A model generated the notes under the pieces. That model searched no databases. It was not told where the DNA came from and saw nothing but the letters and a program-made list of their open reading frames with translations. A stretch of 64,000 nucleotides of DNA, taken from the NCBI GenBank assembly GCA_028023455.1, contig JAQFVV010000182.1:1922001-1986000 (forward strand), written 5' to 3'. This stretch comes from Epiperipatus broadwayi (Eukaryota > Onychophora > Udeonychophora > Euonychophora > Peripatidae). Every line of letters begins with the position of its first letter. Positions within the stretch are counted from its first letter, which is position 1. This document shows, one piece after another, positions 23,001 through 36,159 of the stretch. The position numbers were made by a program, and so were the translations under genes.

Positions 23001-25363
23001 CAATATTTTCTCTTTTAATATATTTTTTGTCTTTTTATTTTGTATTTTTTAGAGTTAAAATGCCCATATTCATTTACAAGTGATGATTATTGGTAATGAT
23101 GATGATGAAAATGGTGGTAGTGCTAATATACACAGTTTATTCTATTATGTACCTTGATAGTGACAAGAAACAGATAATTACTATGAATACAATAGATGTA
23201 AACACACATATATATGTAGGGCATTTAAACCTATGGTATCTACAAATACAAACCATAAAACTTGAAGTCAAAGAAAATAGTAAATAAAAAAGCTAAATTA
23301 AAATAAATTATCCAAAAGTTTATTTAATTCAAAATCTAAAAGAGGTAGTTATTTTTTTATTTAAAAGTTAATATTCTCATTATTTTTTCCTTCAATGCAT
23401 CCATCCCATAGCTTAATTATTAAATCATTAGCCTCCTTTAATTATTCATGAAATCATTATTTAAACATATAATGCAATATATATATTTTAATAAATTAAA
23501 AATTTTGTTTTAGTATTCACATTAGGAATTCAAAAAAAACCATTTAGATCTAAATGTTTTTAGTTACTTTTTTCTGACACATCAATATTTACTCCAACAA
23601 ACTGATTAATAATTCAAAAATCTAGGAAATTAAAGATATAGAAATTACTATAATATTTCTGCTGTCTCAAAATATGGTAGTGTGCACAAAAAAAAACTGA
23701 AATGGGTAATTAAATTTATTTAAGTTAGTTAATACAAGTCAGATCAAATAAAATGGCATAGATAAATAAAATGAAAATGACAAGGAATGCATTTTATAGA
23801 CTTAGTATTATATTTACAGAAACTGAAACTGATGACACTACAGACATTAATGTAAAGATTTAAAAAATAAGATAAGAAATTGGATAAGTATATATTTTAA
23901 AAAAAAAGGAACAAAACAATTCTAAAATGGAAAATAAAAGATGACAAGTTTCCTAGAAGACCTCGTTTAAAAAGAATGAAGATGTAAAAAAGTTTGTAGA
24001 ACCATTATAGGTGGATAAATGTGAAGAAGTTTATGAAAAATTAATTATTAGAGAGGTTTGATGATACAGTGAACTATAAATGAGTAATGATGATGATGTT
24101 ATATATTTTACAATCTTTTATAATTTTTAATTAACTCAGTCTTAAAAAACTGTGTAGTTTACATTCTTTGTTTGAAAGTATGCAGAATAAGCAATAAATT
24201 ATTACGGTCAAGCAATGATATTTGTTCATATCATTGACGGTAGAAAAAACTCATAATTTATTATAGTATTTCAATTTTAAAGCTGCATCATAAACTTTAA
24301 AGAACTATGTCATTTCAGAAAATAGGTTGCATATGTGTGTTTAACTATTAATAAATCTTTTAAGATTACTAGTTTATTATTTCGTCCACTTGTTTTTATT
24401 ATATCTTCTATACAACCAATGATAAGAAAGTCTCCTGATTGCTATGTCTATAACCTGGAGTTCTAATTCAGGCAGGATAAATATGATTTCTTCATGTTGC
24501 AAGCAAATAATAGTCAGTCTAACCTAGATAGTCATACAGTTATTGTTTGGTAAATGGGTGTCTAGTTATTATTAGTTGAGAGTAAATTTCTTGGGTTAAT
24601 TTAATTTGGTCATATGAGTGTTGTATTAACTATAAAAAAATATATGACTACAACAAAATGCTATTTTCACCAGTGGTGGAGGTATAATACTTCCATAGGT
24701 GGCAACTTGGCTTAAAAAATTTATATATTTATCTTGTAAAGTCTCTCTTTTAAGGCAACATAGAAGTGACTTCCCTCACTCCAGCTGAAAGAACTTATCA
24801 ATATTCCTTCAGTTTAATAATAGAAAAAAGATTGTCTGATTGGACATTATTTCATACAATTTACTGTATATATTATTTTTAAATCTGCAAAAAGTTGTTT
24901 TGCAATTTAGGCCTTCCTTCATACTATGATCAATTTTGGCATTTATGATAAAATAATAATCAACAGACATTCCATATTCCTAATATTTTGCTTTATCAAA
25001 ATCTGAAAGAATTTGAATCAATCAAATTGATTTCTTTTTTAGCTCCTCTAATATTTTTCCTATTTTTCAATAGTTTAAAGTTCTCTTATCTAAGAATCAC
25101 ATAACAAAATGTTAAAAATTCAAAGAATTCATCATAATTGATTATTCACACAGATAATTCACAAATTCCATTCTTATTAATAGGAATTTCAAATAATTAA
25201 AATGACCCCTATTTGTTTTTGACCTTATATACATATGACATGACTTGAGTGAAAAAATTTGTATACAATTGCTATGGACACATTTGAATTTTATAGTAAT
25301 TGTTATTTTCTTCCATTAAATCACTTATTATTTTAAAATGCTGATTAATTAAAATAAAATAAG
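20059..25363. other. long A+T-rich non-coding stretch
   Basis: No supportable gene. Small local duplications occur near 21665-21715 and 21880-21925. The minus-strand T-runs near 20890 face A-runs. Around 23930-24050 a plus-strand stretch (RRPRLKRMKM...) vaguely recalls the C-terminal tail of RTE-type LINEs but is too weak to call. A hairpin centred near 24212 has 10-bp perfect arms (CAATGATAT facing ATATCATTG). Confidence 0.45.
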
Positions 25364-25365
25364 TA

Positions 25366-26235
25366 CACCTGGGTCTCTTTTTATGCGGACTTATTTAACA
25401 CGATTTTGAAGTTACGCGATTCGGGTTTCACCGGAAGTCAAACTCCGATAATGCGCTATTACTTTAAATAATAAATTTTGCGCACTTACATTATATTGAA
25501 AGTAATAGCACATTATTGGAATTCGACTTTCATCTTAGTAATTTCAATATTTTCAGTGCTTTATAATAGTAAGATTTTATGCAATAATGAAATTAAAATC
25601 ATGATTTCCAAATTTTATGTATACACACATTAAATTTTACAAGATTATAATGTAAATTTGTTCAAACATTGTGTGTGTTAATTTTGCATTTTAAATCACA
25701 TTCTGTTTTTGCTTTTTAAAAAAGAACATAATCAATTATTATTTTCTTATTAATGACACTAATCATTAACGTGCTCTTAAATTCTAACGAGAGCTAAATG
25801 GTTGTATGTCTGGATATCGCGAGCTTCGTAAACAATTAATAAAATCATCGTCTCAAAGATTACATGTAATTACTAATTATGTTGTCACCAAAAAATCATA
25901 ATAATTAAAACGTGCATAAAAAAATGTAAATTACTGTACTGTAAATTATGCCTAAAAATATATTATTTTGAATAAAATTAAATATTATAGTAAAAAAAAG
26001 TTTGTCTTGTATCAATTTTTTTCAAATTTGAAATTTTTTATTAGTCATATTTTATTTCCTTATTTTTTTGCACGAATTTTAAAGTAATTTTACGTTGGTG
26101 CTTTGCTTTTACACGAATTTTGAAAAATCACAGACCGCATCCCCCCTTTTTCAATGTAAGTTATGTCTATTTTTCACGATTTTGTTTGCGCGTTTTCTGA
26201 GGAACCTATCTATCGCGTAAAACAAGACCCAAGTG
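25366..26235. mobile_element. non-autonomous pogo/Tigger-like element
   Basis: The ends are inverted: CACCTGGGTCTCTTTTTATG at 25366 and, reverse-complemented, CACTTGGGTCTTGTTTTACG ending at 26235. Both sides are flanked by TA (25364-25365 and 26236-26237), the duplication expected of the Tc1/mariner/pogo superfamily. The terminal text and the subterminal GCG/CACGATTTTG motifs resemble Tigger-type termini. The 870-bp interior has no transposase frame, so this is a MITE-like deletion derivative. CpG is noticeably commoner near the ends than in the flanks. Confidence 0.7.
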
Positions 26236-26301
26236 TATAACAATTGAACTCTTCATCTCTCAGCTATCTGCTATTTGAACACCAAAATGATAGGTGTAGG
26301 T

Positions 26302-26667
26302 CAGGGGTCCCCAACCTTTTTGCACTTAAGAGCACATTCTATAATAACTGCCAGGTGGCGGGCATCATTTATTTTTTCAATGTAAATTTATAGTTGGATA
26401 TTGTTAATAATACACAAAATGTACAAAAAAATATTTATTTCAAAAATGAAATTTTAACATAATTAACGTTTATATTTTTACACTGTAAAAGTATAGTATG
26501 CCCTACAATTTGATTACAATATAATACAATAATTTATAACAAATTTTAAAAATTAAATTTATTTGTATCAGATAAATAATTTTTTATCTTGTTCGGATAG
26601 CGGCGGGCACACATAAAATGGTCTGCGGGCGCTGTGGTGCCCACAGGCATAGGGTTGGGGACCCCTG
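26302..26667. mobile_element. hAT MITE, copy 1
   Basis: Starts CAGGGGTCCCCAACC and ends with its reverse complement GGTTGGGGACCCCTG. It is flanked by the perfect 8-bp duplication GTGTAGGT (26294-26301 and 26668-26675). An 8-bp duplication and a CAGGG terminus define hAT. TA at positions 4-5 of the duplication fits the Buster-type consensus nnnTAnnn. The 366-bp interior is non-coding. A second copy is at 42613-42907. Confidence 0.92.
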
Positions 26668-26800
26668 GTGTAGGTCATTAACAATGATGGGCTCGAGCAC
26701 ATCACTACCATTGAATTAAATCACACAAAACGTTTAAATATCTTGTAATATAGAAATTAATGTGTCCCCATATTTCTATTTAGTTTAGTTGAATTTAGAA

Positions 26801-26888
26801 TAAAAATGTATCAGAACCATTTTATTCATGCAAAAATTCATCATTAAAAATGTATCAGAACCATTTTATTCATGCAAAAATTCATCAT
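26801..26888. repeat. 44-bp tandem duplication
   Basis: The block from TAAAAATGTATCAGAACC at 26801 recurs exactly at 26845. The 170-codon plus-strand frame beginning at 26850 (to 27362) starts inside this duplication. Its translation is Phe/Leu/Ile-rich, as A+T-rich random sequence gives, so I do not call it a gene. Confidence 0.9.
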
Positions 26889-27549
26889 AGTGTGGATACC
26901 ACAATGTCAATCAATTTTCTTGACCAGGACAACATTAGACATTTACTTTTAGGATATCAATTTAAAAGACTTTCCACATTATTAAACATAGTTAATCTTG
27001 TCCTTTTTTTTTTGCTCTTGACTTCCATTTCTTTCTTTCCTATTATCTTCCCTGCTTCTCCTCAAAAACTTTCTACATTTTATCATATGTTCCATTTTTT
27101 ACGTTTATGTGTCAATATAGTTGCTGATATCCTGACTGGATTTATTTATGATTTTAATATTCACTTTCAGCAATTATTTTTATTAAATTTTGTAAATTTT
27201 TGGAATACTATACATCAGTTTTTGTACTTTACTAATAAAATTTACTTTAGCTACTCAATAAAAGTAATATTTTTTCTGGAATTTTTATTTTTTCTCAGAA
27301 CTCTTTGTTTCACTCAAAATTATAAAGAAAATAATAAAATTAGAATGCTAACTTTAAATTGAGGTGTAAAAATAAAATTATACAACTATCAAGTGAAACA
27401 ATTATATTTTATTCTCAAAATATCAATTTCATTGGGCTAAACTATGTCATTCAATATTGATAATTTAATTAGCAATTTTAAGTATAATTGAAAGGAACAA
27501 AGGCTGTTAAAATTATGCCCTTATAGAGCTCCTAATCAAAGTAATATTA

Positions 27550-28081
27550 TGTACCATGTACAGGTAGATTAGGTGCATACCTTATACAGAATAATGATTA
27601 GTAATTAAACTATGTTCATTCATGTGTGGATTCAGATATTTCTAAAACACAGTTACATTTCCTGATTAACTGATCTAATATTTTATTTTGATTTGAATTG
27701 CCAGCAGAATCAGTTTTTTATTTGTTTAAAAGGGCACCAGGTTTACAGACCCATTGATTCAAAGCAAATAATTAAATGTAATATTCTAGAAAATTCACTT
27801 TCCTGTCACTTAATCTTTAATATTGCTTTTCACCCAGGTTTGACTATTAACTGACCACATTAGCATAGGAAATTTTTGTTTCTCAAAACATTTTCATTAA
27901 TAAAATTTAACAAACTAAAATTAAGACCATACAATGAAAGGATTCTATTAATGATAAATATTTTATTAAAACAAATTAAAAGATTAGATGCTAATTATAA
28001 ATTATTAGTAAAAAGGAAGAAACATGCACACATGTGTTCAGATAATAATGCCAATCAATTAATTCACCAGTTCATATTACA
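27550..28081 (-). repeat. 3' LTR of Gypsy-type element
   Basis: 532 bp, TG...CA bounded. Homologous to 29571-30114. The divergence between the LTRs is visible throughout, so the insertion is old. The 98-codon frame at 27876-28172 lies mostly in this LTR and is not a gene. Confidence 0.8.
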
Positions 28082-28171
28082 ATTTATAGCTGGCAGACAA
28101 ATCCAGAGTGGAAAATATTTTTTGCTCATGAATTTATTTACTAATTCATTAATGGGCAGTGAAACATTTTG

Positions 28172-28995
28172 ATCTGGCTATGTGATCTTGTTCAACTTCT
28201 AGCATCTAAGCACAGTCTTATTACTCCATCTTTTTTTTTATGACCCCTAATGGATTATCATGTGATGATGAACACTTGGTTATAATATCCCACTCCTCCA
28301 TTTGGGCTAATTGTTTCTTTACATCAGCACTATAATGGTGTGGCACCTAGTTTTATTGCACCTGGTATGGTGTCCTGTCCATAATATTGATTCAATGTTC
28401 ATAGCCTTTAATAATTCCAGGTTTGTCTAAAAAATTGGATTTGTACTCAATTAGTACTTCTTTCAGAGCCTCTTTCCACCCCCACCCCCTTCACCTTATT
28501 TACTAGTTCATTAATTTGCATCTCTATTAAAGGTCTTTCTGTCTCAAACTTTGTTACATATTCTTTGTTCTCATCTACGATCCAAACTCTATTATTTCAC
28601 TCTCTCAGATAATCTTTTCAACTTTATAATCAATCACGCATCCGGTTTTATACATAAAGTCAGACCCCAGTATGATTTCATGCACCAAACCTTTTAGAAT
28701 CAATAATGTATGATGTATAGATTTATCCCCTATTTTGGTTTGCGTCCAAATCTGTTTCGAGCCCAATTGTGTTTTTTTAATTATTTGCCAATGTTATTAG
28801 AGTATTTCCCACAGGCAGAGTTTGTATTTTTATGGGTTGTCCCTTCTTATGTTTGTATATTGATATTTGGCTGCCAGAGTCCCACAACATCTCTACCTCG
28901 ATATTGTTTATTTGCGTAATAACTTTCAGGCATTCTTGCGATATGTAATTAATTGTTCCCTCAGCCCATTGCTTTACCGATGCCTTTACTCCCAT
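28172..28995 (-). pseudogene. Gypsy-type pol fragment: aspartic protease and start of RT
   Basis: On the minus strand, frame 28995-28777 contains VEMLWDSGSQISIY, the DSG active-site triad of a retropepsin-like protease. Further down (about 28690-28630) is EIILGSDFMYKTGCVIDY, the ILG motif of the same domain. After several stops comes a linker and then KKQLAQMEEWDIITKC followed by NPLGVIKKKDGVIRLCLDAR (about 28290-28190), the beginning of the Ty3/Gypsy RT domain. Coding stops there, just before the 3' LTR. The order protease-RT without integrase between them is Gypsy-like. Confidence 0.8.
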
Positions 28996-29570
28996 TTCTT
29001 TTTTTTTATTCCCTTCCTTACTTGTTCTTTCAATTCACTTATCTCCCTATTCATTTTGTTCTTCAATTCTGTTACCCCAGTATTTTTTTATTAATACCCT
29101 CATGTCCTCTTTCATCTCTTTTCCCCCTTCTTCTGCCATGGTTTGGTTATTTTTACTATTTCTTAATTTGATATACTTTATTGCTCACCTATATGTAACA
29201 ATGTCTAACTTATTTTTATGTTACGAGGTAAATGATAAAATAAAATCTTAAAACAACTCTATTTCTCTAACTGTAAAAAAAAAATATAAATTCAATACTT
29301 TTATTTCTCTTAAGAATGAAAACGTATGCTGATACTCCCTCTCTCTCTTCCCTGTCTATATATGCCTTTTCTTATGTTGCCATATTTCAGACAATTTTAT
29401 TTATATCTTTTATTTCTAATTCATTATTACTCAAATCAGCACTACTATTTTGTTTATTAAAAAAAACTTTTAAATCTCACACAATAACTTTTTTTTTATT
29501 TCTTTCACTTGTAAAACCCTTGTATTTATTCTCTGGCTCTGGGTTCCGAGGCTTCTCATCTAGCCGCCAT
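28996..29570 (-). other. gag/leader region of Gypsy-type element, degraded
   Basis: Purine-rich on the minus strand, as retroelement gag regions often are. I could not identify a zinc knuckle or a convincing gag frame. Plus-strand frames at 28867-29171 and 29316-29639 are pyrimidine-rich antisense shadows. Confidence 0.4.
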
Positions 29571-30114
29571 TGTACCATTTATAGTAGATTAGGTATATAC
29601 ATTACACAGAATAATGCATTAGTTAATCAAACAATGTAAGATTTATTCCATTCATGCGTGAATTCGGATATTTCTAAAACACAATTACATTTCATGATTA
29701 ACTGACCTAATATTTTATTCTGACTTGAATTCCCAGAGGAATTAGTTTTTTTATTTGTTTAAAAGGGTGGCAGGGCCTGTAGACTGGCTAATTCGCATCG
29801 CATCCCATTGATTTGAAGCAAATAATTAAATGTAATATTCTAGAAAATTTGCTTTCTTGTCATATCTTTTATATTAATTTTCTCCTGAGCTTGACTATTA
29901 GCCGAGCACATAGACATAGATAATTTATACATTTCTCAAAACATTTTCATTAATACAATTTAACAAACTAAAATTAAGATCATACAATGAAAGGGTTCTA
30001 TTAATGATAAATATTTTATTTAAGCAAACAAACTAAAAGATTAGACGCTAATTATAAATTATTAATTAAAAAAAGGGTTAGGCTAATCAACTAATTCAAA
30101 CAGTTCATATTACA
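29571..30114 (-). repeat. 5' LTR of Gypsy-type element
   Basis: 544 bp, homologous to the left LTR, with an extra C/G-containing segment near 29770-29805. Inferred to be the 5' LTR because the coding fragments run leftward from it. Confidence 0.8.
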
Positions 30115-31419
30115 ATTTTCTTCTTCAAGTTCTCTAATAAGCCATCCATGGGGCAATTCATTAGAGAAAAGAAAAGTGAATGTCTCTATATTTGTATTAG
30201 AAGTTTATAGTTAGGGTTTAGTTTGTGCATATACTTAATCAGACATGAGTTACTGCATAACTAATATCTTACCGGTAAGTTCCTTGGGTTGTGTGGATCA
30301 TTGATTATTGTACCATGGGGTCTTTTCATGAAGGCACCAAGGTATTTAATTTTGATTTCATTTTGGTGCCATTTTCATGTTTGGGCCCATAGTAAGATAA
30401 GGCTAGATTTTAAGCTTTTGGGTGACTTGTTCATGAGAGAAGTGTCAGCAAATACTCTGGTTTTATTCACTCATGATGAAATTAGTTCAGTATTTTAGTA
30501 GTCCTGGATGGAGACATTTTATTGCAGTATTGGAAAAAAAATAATAATTAGCCCCTCTTGTCCTTTCACTCTATGCAATGCACAAGACAATAGCTAGCAA
30601 AAAGAAAAGAACCCTACTCCAAAGTTGTCCGCTTCTTTTATACCACAACCAGTTTGAAATCTCTGTGCACATTATATTTTTATCTTTTGTTTTCTTATCG
30701 GATTACAAATTGGTAATCTTGTACACCCCTTTTTGCTTTCTAGTTACAAAGTTCTTTTTCTATCAATTCATTTGGTGCCATATTTAATTATCGGCAAAAG
30801 AAGTGTCTGATTGTAATCACTTGCATTTAGAATTTCTTTCTTTTGTTTGTCTGGATTAACAATCTGCATGTATTTCTATTTCTTCCAATTTTAATTTTAT
30901 TTTAATTAAATAGATAATATGAAACACACAAATAACTTTCATTGTATGTATATAAAAATAGATTATACTAACAAAAAAAAAAGCAAATTGTGTTTATTGA
31001 ACTATTTCTAATTTTTATTTTTTAGCCTTCAAATATTACCAAATGCCAACATTCTTGCAGCATATATATATACTGTACAATATATATATATGGATTTTTA
31101 GAAATAGTAATTCATTCTCATCTGGAGCCATCTACCATAATCTTGAATAATAAATGAATATTAGCTTCTGTCTTGATAAACAAAAAGTACTGAACTGCAG
31201 CCCACAACCTGTAATCATATTTTGTATTATTCAAGTTGAAACTGAAAATAAATTAAGAGACATAACATACTTTGTCTGGAATATCTGGATGCTCATATTT
31301 TTCTTAATGTTTGAATTTTAATTCACACACTTAAAAAAAGTCAGATTTATGTATTAAAAAATTTCAAATCCTCTAGTAATAGAAACAATGCATAATACTT
31401 GCTGAAATCTATATAAAAT
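30115..31419. other. A+T-rich non-coding stretch
   Basis: A slightly less A+T-rich patch at 30270-30500 gives KIKYLGAFMK on the minus strand, which could be an RT palm scrap (xKYLGxxx), but nothing around it confirms this. A TA microsatellite pair lies near 31060-31095. Confidence 0.4.
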
Positions 31420-31582
31420 ATTTGAAACGCCCCATAACTATATTATTCCAGTCATACTCCTCCTTTAAATAAAGAAAGTTCAAATTTTAGTAGACCCTTT
31501 TTCAATGAACTGCTAAAATTTCAGCTTTCTTTATTTACAAGGAAATGTGGCTGGAATAATATAGCTATAGGGCATTTCAAAT
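31420..31582. mobile_element. short palindromic element
   Basis: Left arm 31420-31493 and right arm 31510-31582 are imperfect inverted repeats, with blocks ACTATATTATTCCAG facing CTGGAATAATATAGC, and AATAAAGAAAG facing CTTTCTTTATT. The centre is about 16 bases. It is non-coding. The layout recalls the palindrome at 17933-18136 but the sequence differs, and no clear hammerhead core is visible. Confidence 0.65.
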
Positions 31583-33963
31583 ATATTTTCTAGTATATGG
31601 ATATGAAATAAAATCAAGGATATGCCATATTCTAATACTGATCAATGTCTGATTTTACTATCATATTAAGTTGTTAAAATCTTTTTATATTTACTTCATA
31701 TAGGCTGTAGCATACTTTAAAATCTATCATTTAAAATGTATTTTTTCCTAAACTATATTGATAATTTCTGTGAAAAGTTAAATAAATTATGAATCTTTTA
31801 AATAAGAATCTTAGAAACTTCTAATAAAAAAGTGTAAATATGCATTCATAGGTTATCTATAAAAGTGTAAAGTTTATATTATTTCTATTTCATATATATT
31901 CCAAATAAGCATTAATTAATGATGTACAGATGTATATATCTGTGTGTATAAATATGCAAATGATTTACAGTTTCTGCAACCTTTAAAGCATTAAATGATA
32001 AATGAAGAGAACAAAACATTATTGAAAAAAGCTTTTTGTTTTGAAATAACATATTTGTCATTAAATGTTTATTAAGATGAAATAATTATTAATAAGTTTA
32101 CTAATATTTTTTTATTTAATTAAGTTATTTTACTTACCTTATATATATGTAATAATAAATAATCAATTATATATATATTGTAATGTGTTTGAGTCTTTCT
32201 AAAAATAGTGATCCAAACACTATGAGGCGCATTAAAAAATTTCAGCTATATACTGTGAATTAATGATGTGTTTTGATAATTTAAATTTTAGTTTTACATT
32301 TTGAGTTCTATTTGTGTTTTATTTTAACATGCACCATTAGATGCACCACAAAAGCCTGGTTGTTTATGAAAATATGTTTCCAAAATTAGTAGTCTTTACC
32401 TTTCCTTTTCCAAACCAATTTGTTAATTACTAAACTTTTGAAAGATTAAAAAAATAAGTACAATGATCAGGTTTTTGTTTTATAGCAGGAACATGTCAAT
32501 TGCTAAAAGACTATCATCTGCTATCAGAAAATCTATTTTCCAGTAGTCACAGAACATTTTTTCAAGTAATCATCATATACTCCTATATGTAAACACACAC
32601 ATACAAAAATATGTGTATTTACATCATGGATTTATATTATAATACCATTTTTAGTATATTCATAAAAAGTAGTATACAATATAGTAATTACATTTAAATT
32701 CACAAGCTATGCTTGTTTATACTTAAAAAAAATTATTATAAATAATTATCTCTAAATTTGTAAAGATATATTGGTTGGTTTAAACAGCAAAAATACTTAA
32801 TATTAATAAGAAATTTCATGGTAGGACAAATAAATAAAAAAACACACACACATATGCAAGATTGCTATTATTATTATTATTACATTTTTTAATTGAAAAT
32901 AATGCCTCCAATATGTTTTTCATCAAATTTTCCCAATTGAAGTCTTCATCAGTGAAATCCAACAAATGTATTTTTAGTTCAACCATACATCATTTTCTGA
33001 AATCAAAGTTAATTTTATGTTTTAATGATGAAATCATTTTTTTCTTAGAAAACCTATAAGGTCAATAAAATTTCAAATTAGCAGCTGTTGAAATAATCAC
33101 AGTAATGGTCCACACCAAACCTGTCTGTAGAAACGAAAAATCAAGCTGCATTAAACAAAGACTCTTCATTCAACTAATGAAGCAATAAAATGTTCTATAA
33201 GAGGAATGACTTTTAATGAAACTGATAATCAAATATGGGGGTCCTGATTCTAATCAACATTATCAACGGAATTAAAAGAAAACATATATATTAAATATAT
33301 ACATAACACTTATTTCCAATTAACAAGAAAGTTTAATGATTACATATATATATAAATCATTTTAGTGTGATTTTAAATTATTAAAGTATAATAAACATTA
33401 GTTATAATATGCTCTGGTGAATGGTTGCAATATGGTGGAGTTGATATGATGGATGTATCAACAAAAAGAACAACAACCTGAAAACATCTTGCAGTACAAA
33501 TAATTATTTGCCTTTCAAAAAAAAGTGTTATGGTAGAGAGAAATCAGTTCTTATCTTGCAAAAGAGTTGTGTAATGGGGGAATATCAAAATGTCAATTTT
33601 AATATGGAGAATCAAATATCCGATAATCCCTCTAGCTCATCTGCTGATCAAGATTGTTCATGAAATACAGTTTTATTCTCTATGAAATGCTAGATATTGA
33701 TTTACTAATTTAGACATTATTTTGGTTGGATGTGAATCAGTCACCAAATAGAAAAATCCTATCTATAATTAGAATCTGAAAAAAATGTTCAAGTTTACTT
33801 AGCTAAGATTCAAGTTCAGGTCGTGAAGCACATAAAAAAAGCTTCACACTAATAATATGAAACCTTTAATATACACATATATTACAATATTATGCAAATA
33901 TCAGCTCACAATATACATCTATATTGTTATAAATGCTGAAAATGCAAATTTGTTAAGAATTTA
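31583..33963. other. A+T-rich non-coding stretch
   Basis: TTA-type microsatellite at 32868-32880 and TA runs near 32160 and 33345. No gene is supportable. Confidence 0.5.
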
Positions 33964-34439
33964 CTCTAGATCAAGGATCGGCAACCTATGGCTCACGAGC
34001 CATATGTGGTTCTTTGGATATATATATATGGCTCTTCAGTAATATATATTTTTTCACAAGGCCTAATCAAAACACACATTCAAAAAAACATTACAAATAC
34101 AAAATAAAAAAATCATAAGAGATAATGATAAAACAAGGACAAATCCCCCCTACTTTGTAGTAAAAATGAAAATAAAACTATCATAGCTTCAATTTATAAA
34201 ATTTTTAAAAGATTTTATTAATGTAATCATGACTTTATTTCCACCAAGTCTAGCAAAACTTCACAATTAATAACTGAGCACACACTTCCTCTAGTGGACA
34301 AGACAAGGTTTGCATTGGTAGAATGTGAATACAAGTAATCTAGAAGAGGAACATATAATTATTTTTCATGTAGTTGTGCAAATATGGATATAACATGTTA
34401 AATAAAATACAATAAAGTGTTTTTCAACATGACTATGAA

Positions 34440-36150
34440 GAAAAGACTAAAAAAAAACATTTAGATAAGCAACATGATTTTGAAATTGAATGGACTGAAT
34501 CTTTCACATTGATCGCGAACTCAGAGGGCCTTCCATTTGCCAAAAAACCCTGGCACAAAACAAGAAGCTAATTTGGAGACACTTCACAACAAAACATGCC
34601 ACATTTGCCATAAAATATCCTGTCAGTGACACTAGAAAAAGAGCAATTAAAGAAATTCAGAAAAATATTGAAAAATCTAAGTTCTATATTTGATTTTTGA
34701 AGACAGTCTGACAATAATGTTACTATTGCAAGCTTTGTAGTAAATCAGGAAATCGCTAAGAGATGAAAAACATTCACAGATAGTGAATACAAAAGACGTT
34801 TTGTTAAAACATCTGAAAACTTTTTTGTGATTTCAAAAATAAAACAGATTTTAAATAAAATTAAAATCATGCCATTATCTGCCAAAACAGCAGATGGGAC
34901 AATTAAAATTGCTTTAAATGTACCAACAACAAGACGAGGACATTAAATTATCTTTAGCTTTATCAATTGCAGTGGATGAGGGTTGTAAGATCAGGGGCAT
35001 AATCCAGATATTCCTTTATGTGTGATATATATCATCTGAGAGTCTAAAAGAAGAACTTTTAGGATTATTGCCTCTCGAGGGCCATATGCAAGGAGAGGAC
35101 ACAACAAATGCTGTCATTGAATGCATACAAAAAAACTATATCATACTTGATAAAATTGTGTCAATTGCAACTGATGGTGCAAAAAGTATGATGAGATCGA
35201 AAAAGAGAATTGTTCAAATTTTAATATAAAACGTTAATCATGAAGTGATTACTTTCCATAGTATATTTCACCAGAAAGCACTTTGTGCACAAAGATTTCC
35301 AGAAAAAATCAATAAAGTTATGGACTTGGTAATTAAGATTATTAATTTTACTGCAGCAAGAGGACTCAACCATCAGCAATTTAAAGAGTTGCTATGTGAA
35401 ATGGAGAGTGAGTATTCAGATTTTCTCCAATATAACAGAATTTGATCTTTCCAGAGACAACATGTTAAAACATTTTGCGTAAATAAAGTCAAACTATTTC
35501 TCAACAACAAAGGTGTTCAATATTTAGAATTAACAGAAGATCAGTTGTTGCAAAATTGTATTTCATGGTGAATGTTACATCTCAACTGAATCAGCTCGAT
35601 CGTAAATTATAAGGTAAGGAAAATATTGCTTTTTCAATGATAGAAGAAATTACTTTGTTTGAAAAGAAATTGATTCTATTTGCTGAAGATTTAGAAAGGG
35701 GAACTTTAATTCATTTCCCAAACTTATCTCAATATCGTCAAGAAAATAATGCTCTCATTAACAAAGATTATTTTAAGAACAATTTTAAACATGAGAGAAT
35801 CTTTTTTTCAAAGATTTCAGGAATTTAGAAATGACATAGTAAGTCTAGCTACAATTTTTACCATTTAATATTGCTGTGGATAATTCTGAAGTACAATCAC
35901 TTGCCTTGACAAGCAAAGATTTAAGGAGTTCCAAATTTGTTCATCTTGGCACTGAAATGGAAGAACTGGAAAAAGAAAAATGTAGTCTGCTTTCACAGAA
36001 CCAGCAGAGTGCTATAAAAAAACTTCACAAGGCAGATTTATGATTTTTACTACTTGGAATAGTCTTCCAGATTCATATCATGAGTTGAAAAAATTTGCAT
36101 TTGGTATTGTACCAGTCAGAATTGTATGTTCGTATAACAAGAATCAGCAT
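34440..36150 (+). pseudogene. hAT transposase, N-terminal and catalytic part, broken
   Basis: Successive plus-strand frames show the order expected for GTF2IRD2/ZBED5/FAM200-like hAT transposases. A degraded N-terminal region lies near 34480-34650. A DSEYKRRFVKTSENF-like segment follows (about 34780). Next is the catalytic-domain text KEELLGLLPLEGH...GEDTTNAV (about 35050) and KIVSIATDGAKSMM (about 35150). Frame 35245-35445 then contains FHSIFHQKALCAQRFP, HQQFKELLCEMESEYSDFL, and frame 35637-35828 continues with ITLFEKKLILFAEDLERG. A segment near 36050-36110 reads YHELKKFAFG-like. There are numerous stops and frameshifts, so no functional protein is made. Confidence 0.8.
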
Positions 36151-36159
36151 CTAAGCAAA

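Larger units (their letters stand above)
27550..30114 (-). mobile_element. Gypsy-type LTR retrotransposon, internally deleted
   Basis: Two direct repeats, 27550-28081 and 29571-30114, both begin TGTACCAT and end CATATTACA on the plus strand and are clearly homologous with many substitutions. Minus-strand pol fragments lie between them, so the right LTR is the 5' LTR. Just inside it, one base after the LTR, the minus strand reads TGGCGGCTAGATGAGAAG, a TGG-starting candidate primer-binding site. The internal part is only about 1.5 kb. Everything after the first RT block (rest of RT, RNase H, integrase) is missing. No clear flanking 5-bp duplication was seen. Confidence 0.8.

Noticed and set aside
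26850-27362. 170-codon open frame on the plus strand
   Set aside because: Its composition is Phe/Leu/Ile-rich as expected from T-rich DNA, it starts inside a 44-bp tandem duplication, and no domain or splice structure is visible.
28867-29171. Two overlapping plus-strand frames in the Gypsy-type element
   Set aside because: They lie opposite the minus-strand pol and gag region and are pyrimidine-driven.
30289-30498. Possible LINE RT scrap on the minus strand (KIKYLGAFMK)
   Set aside because: A single short motif with no supporting blocks nearby.
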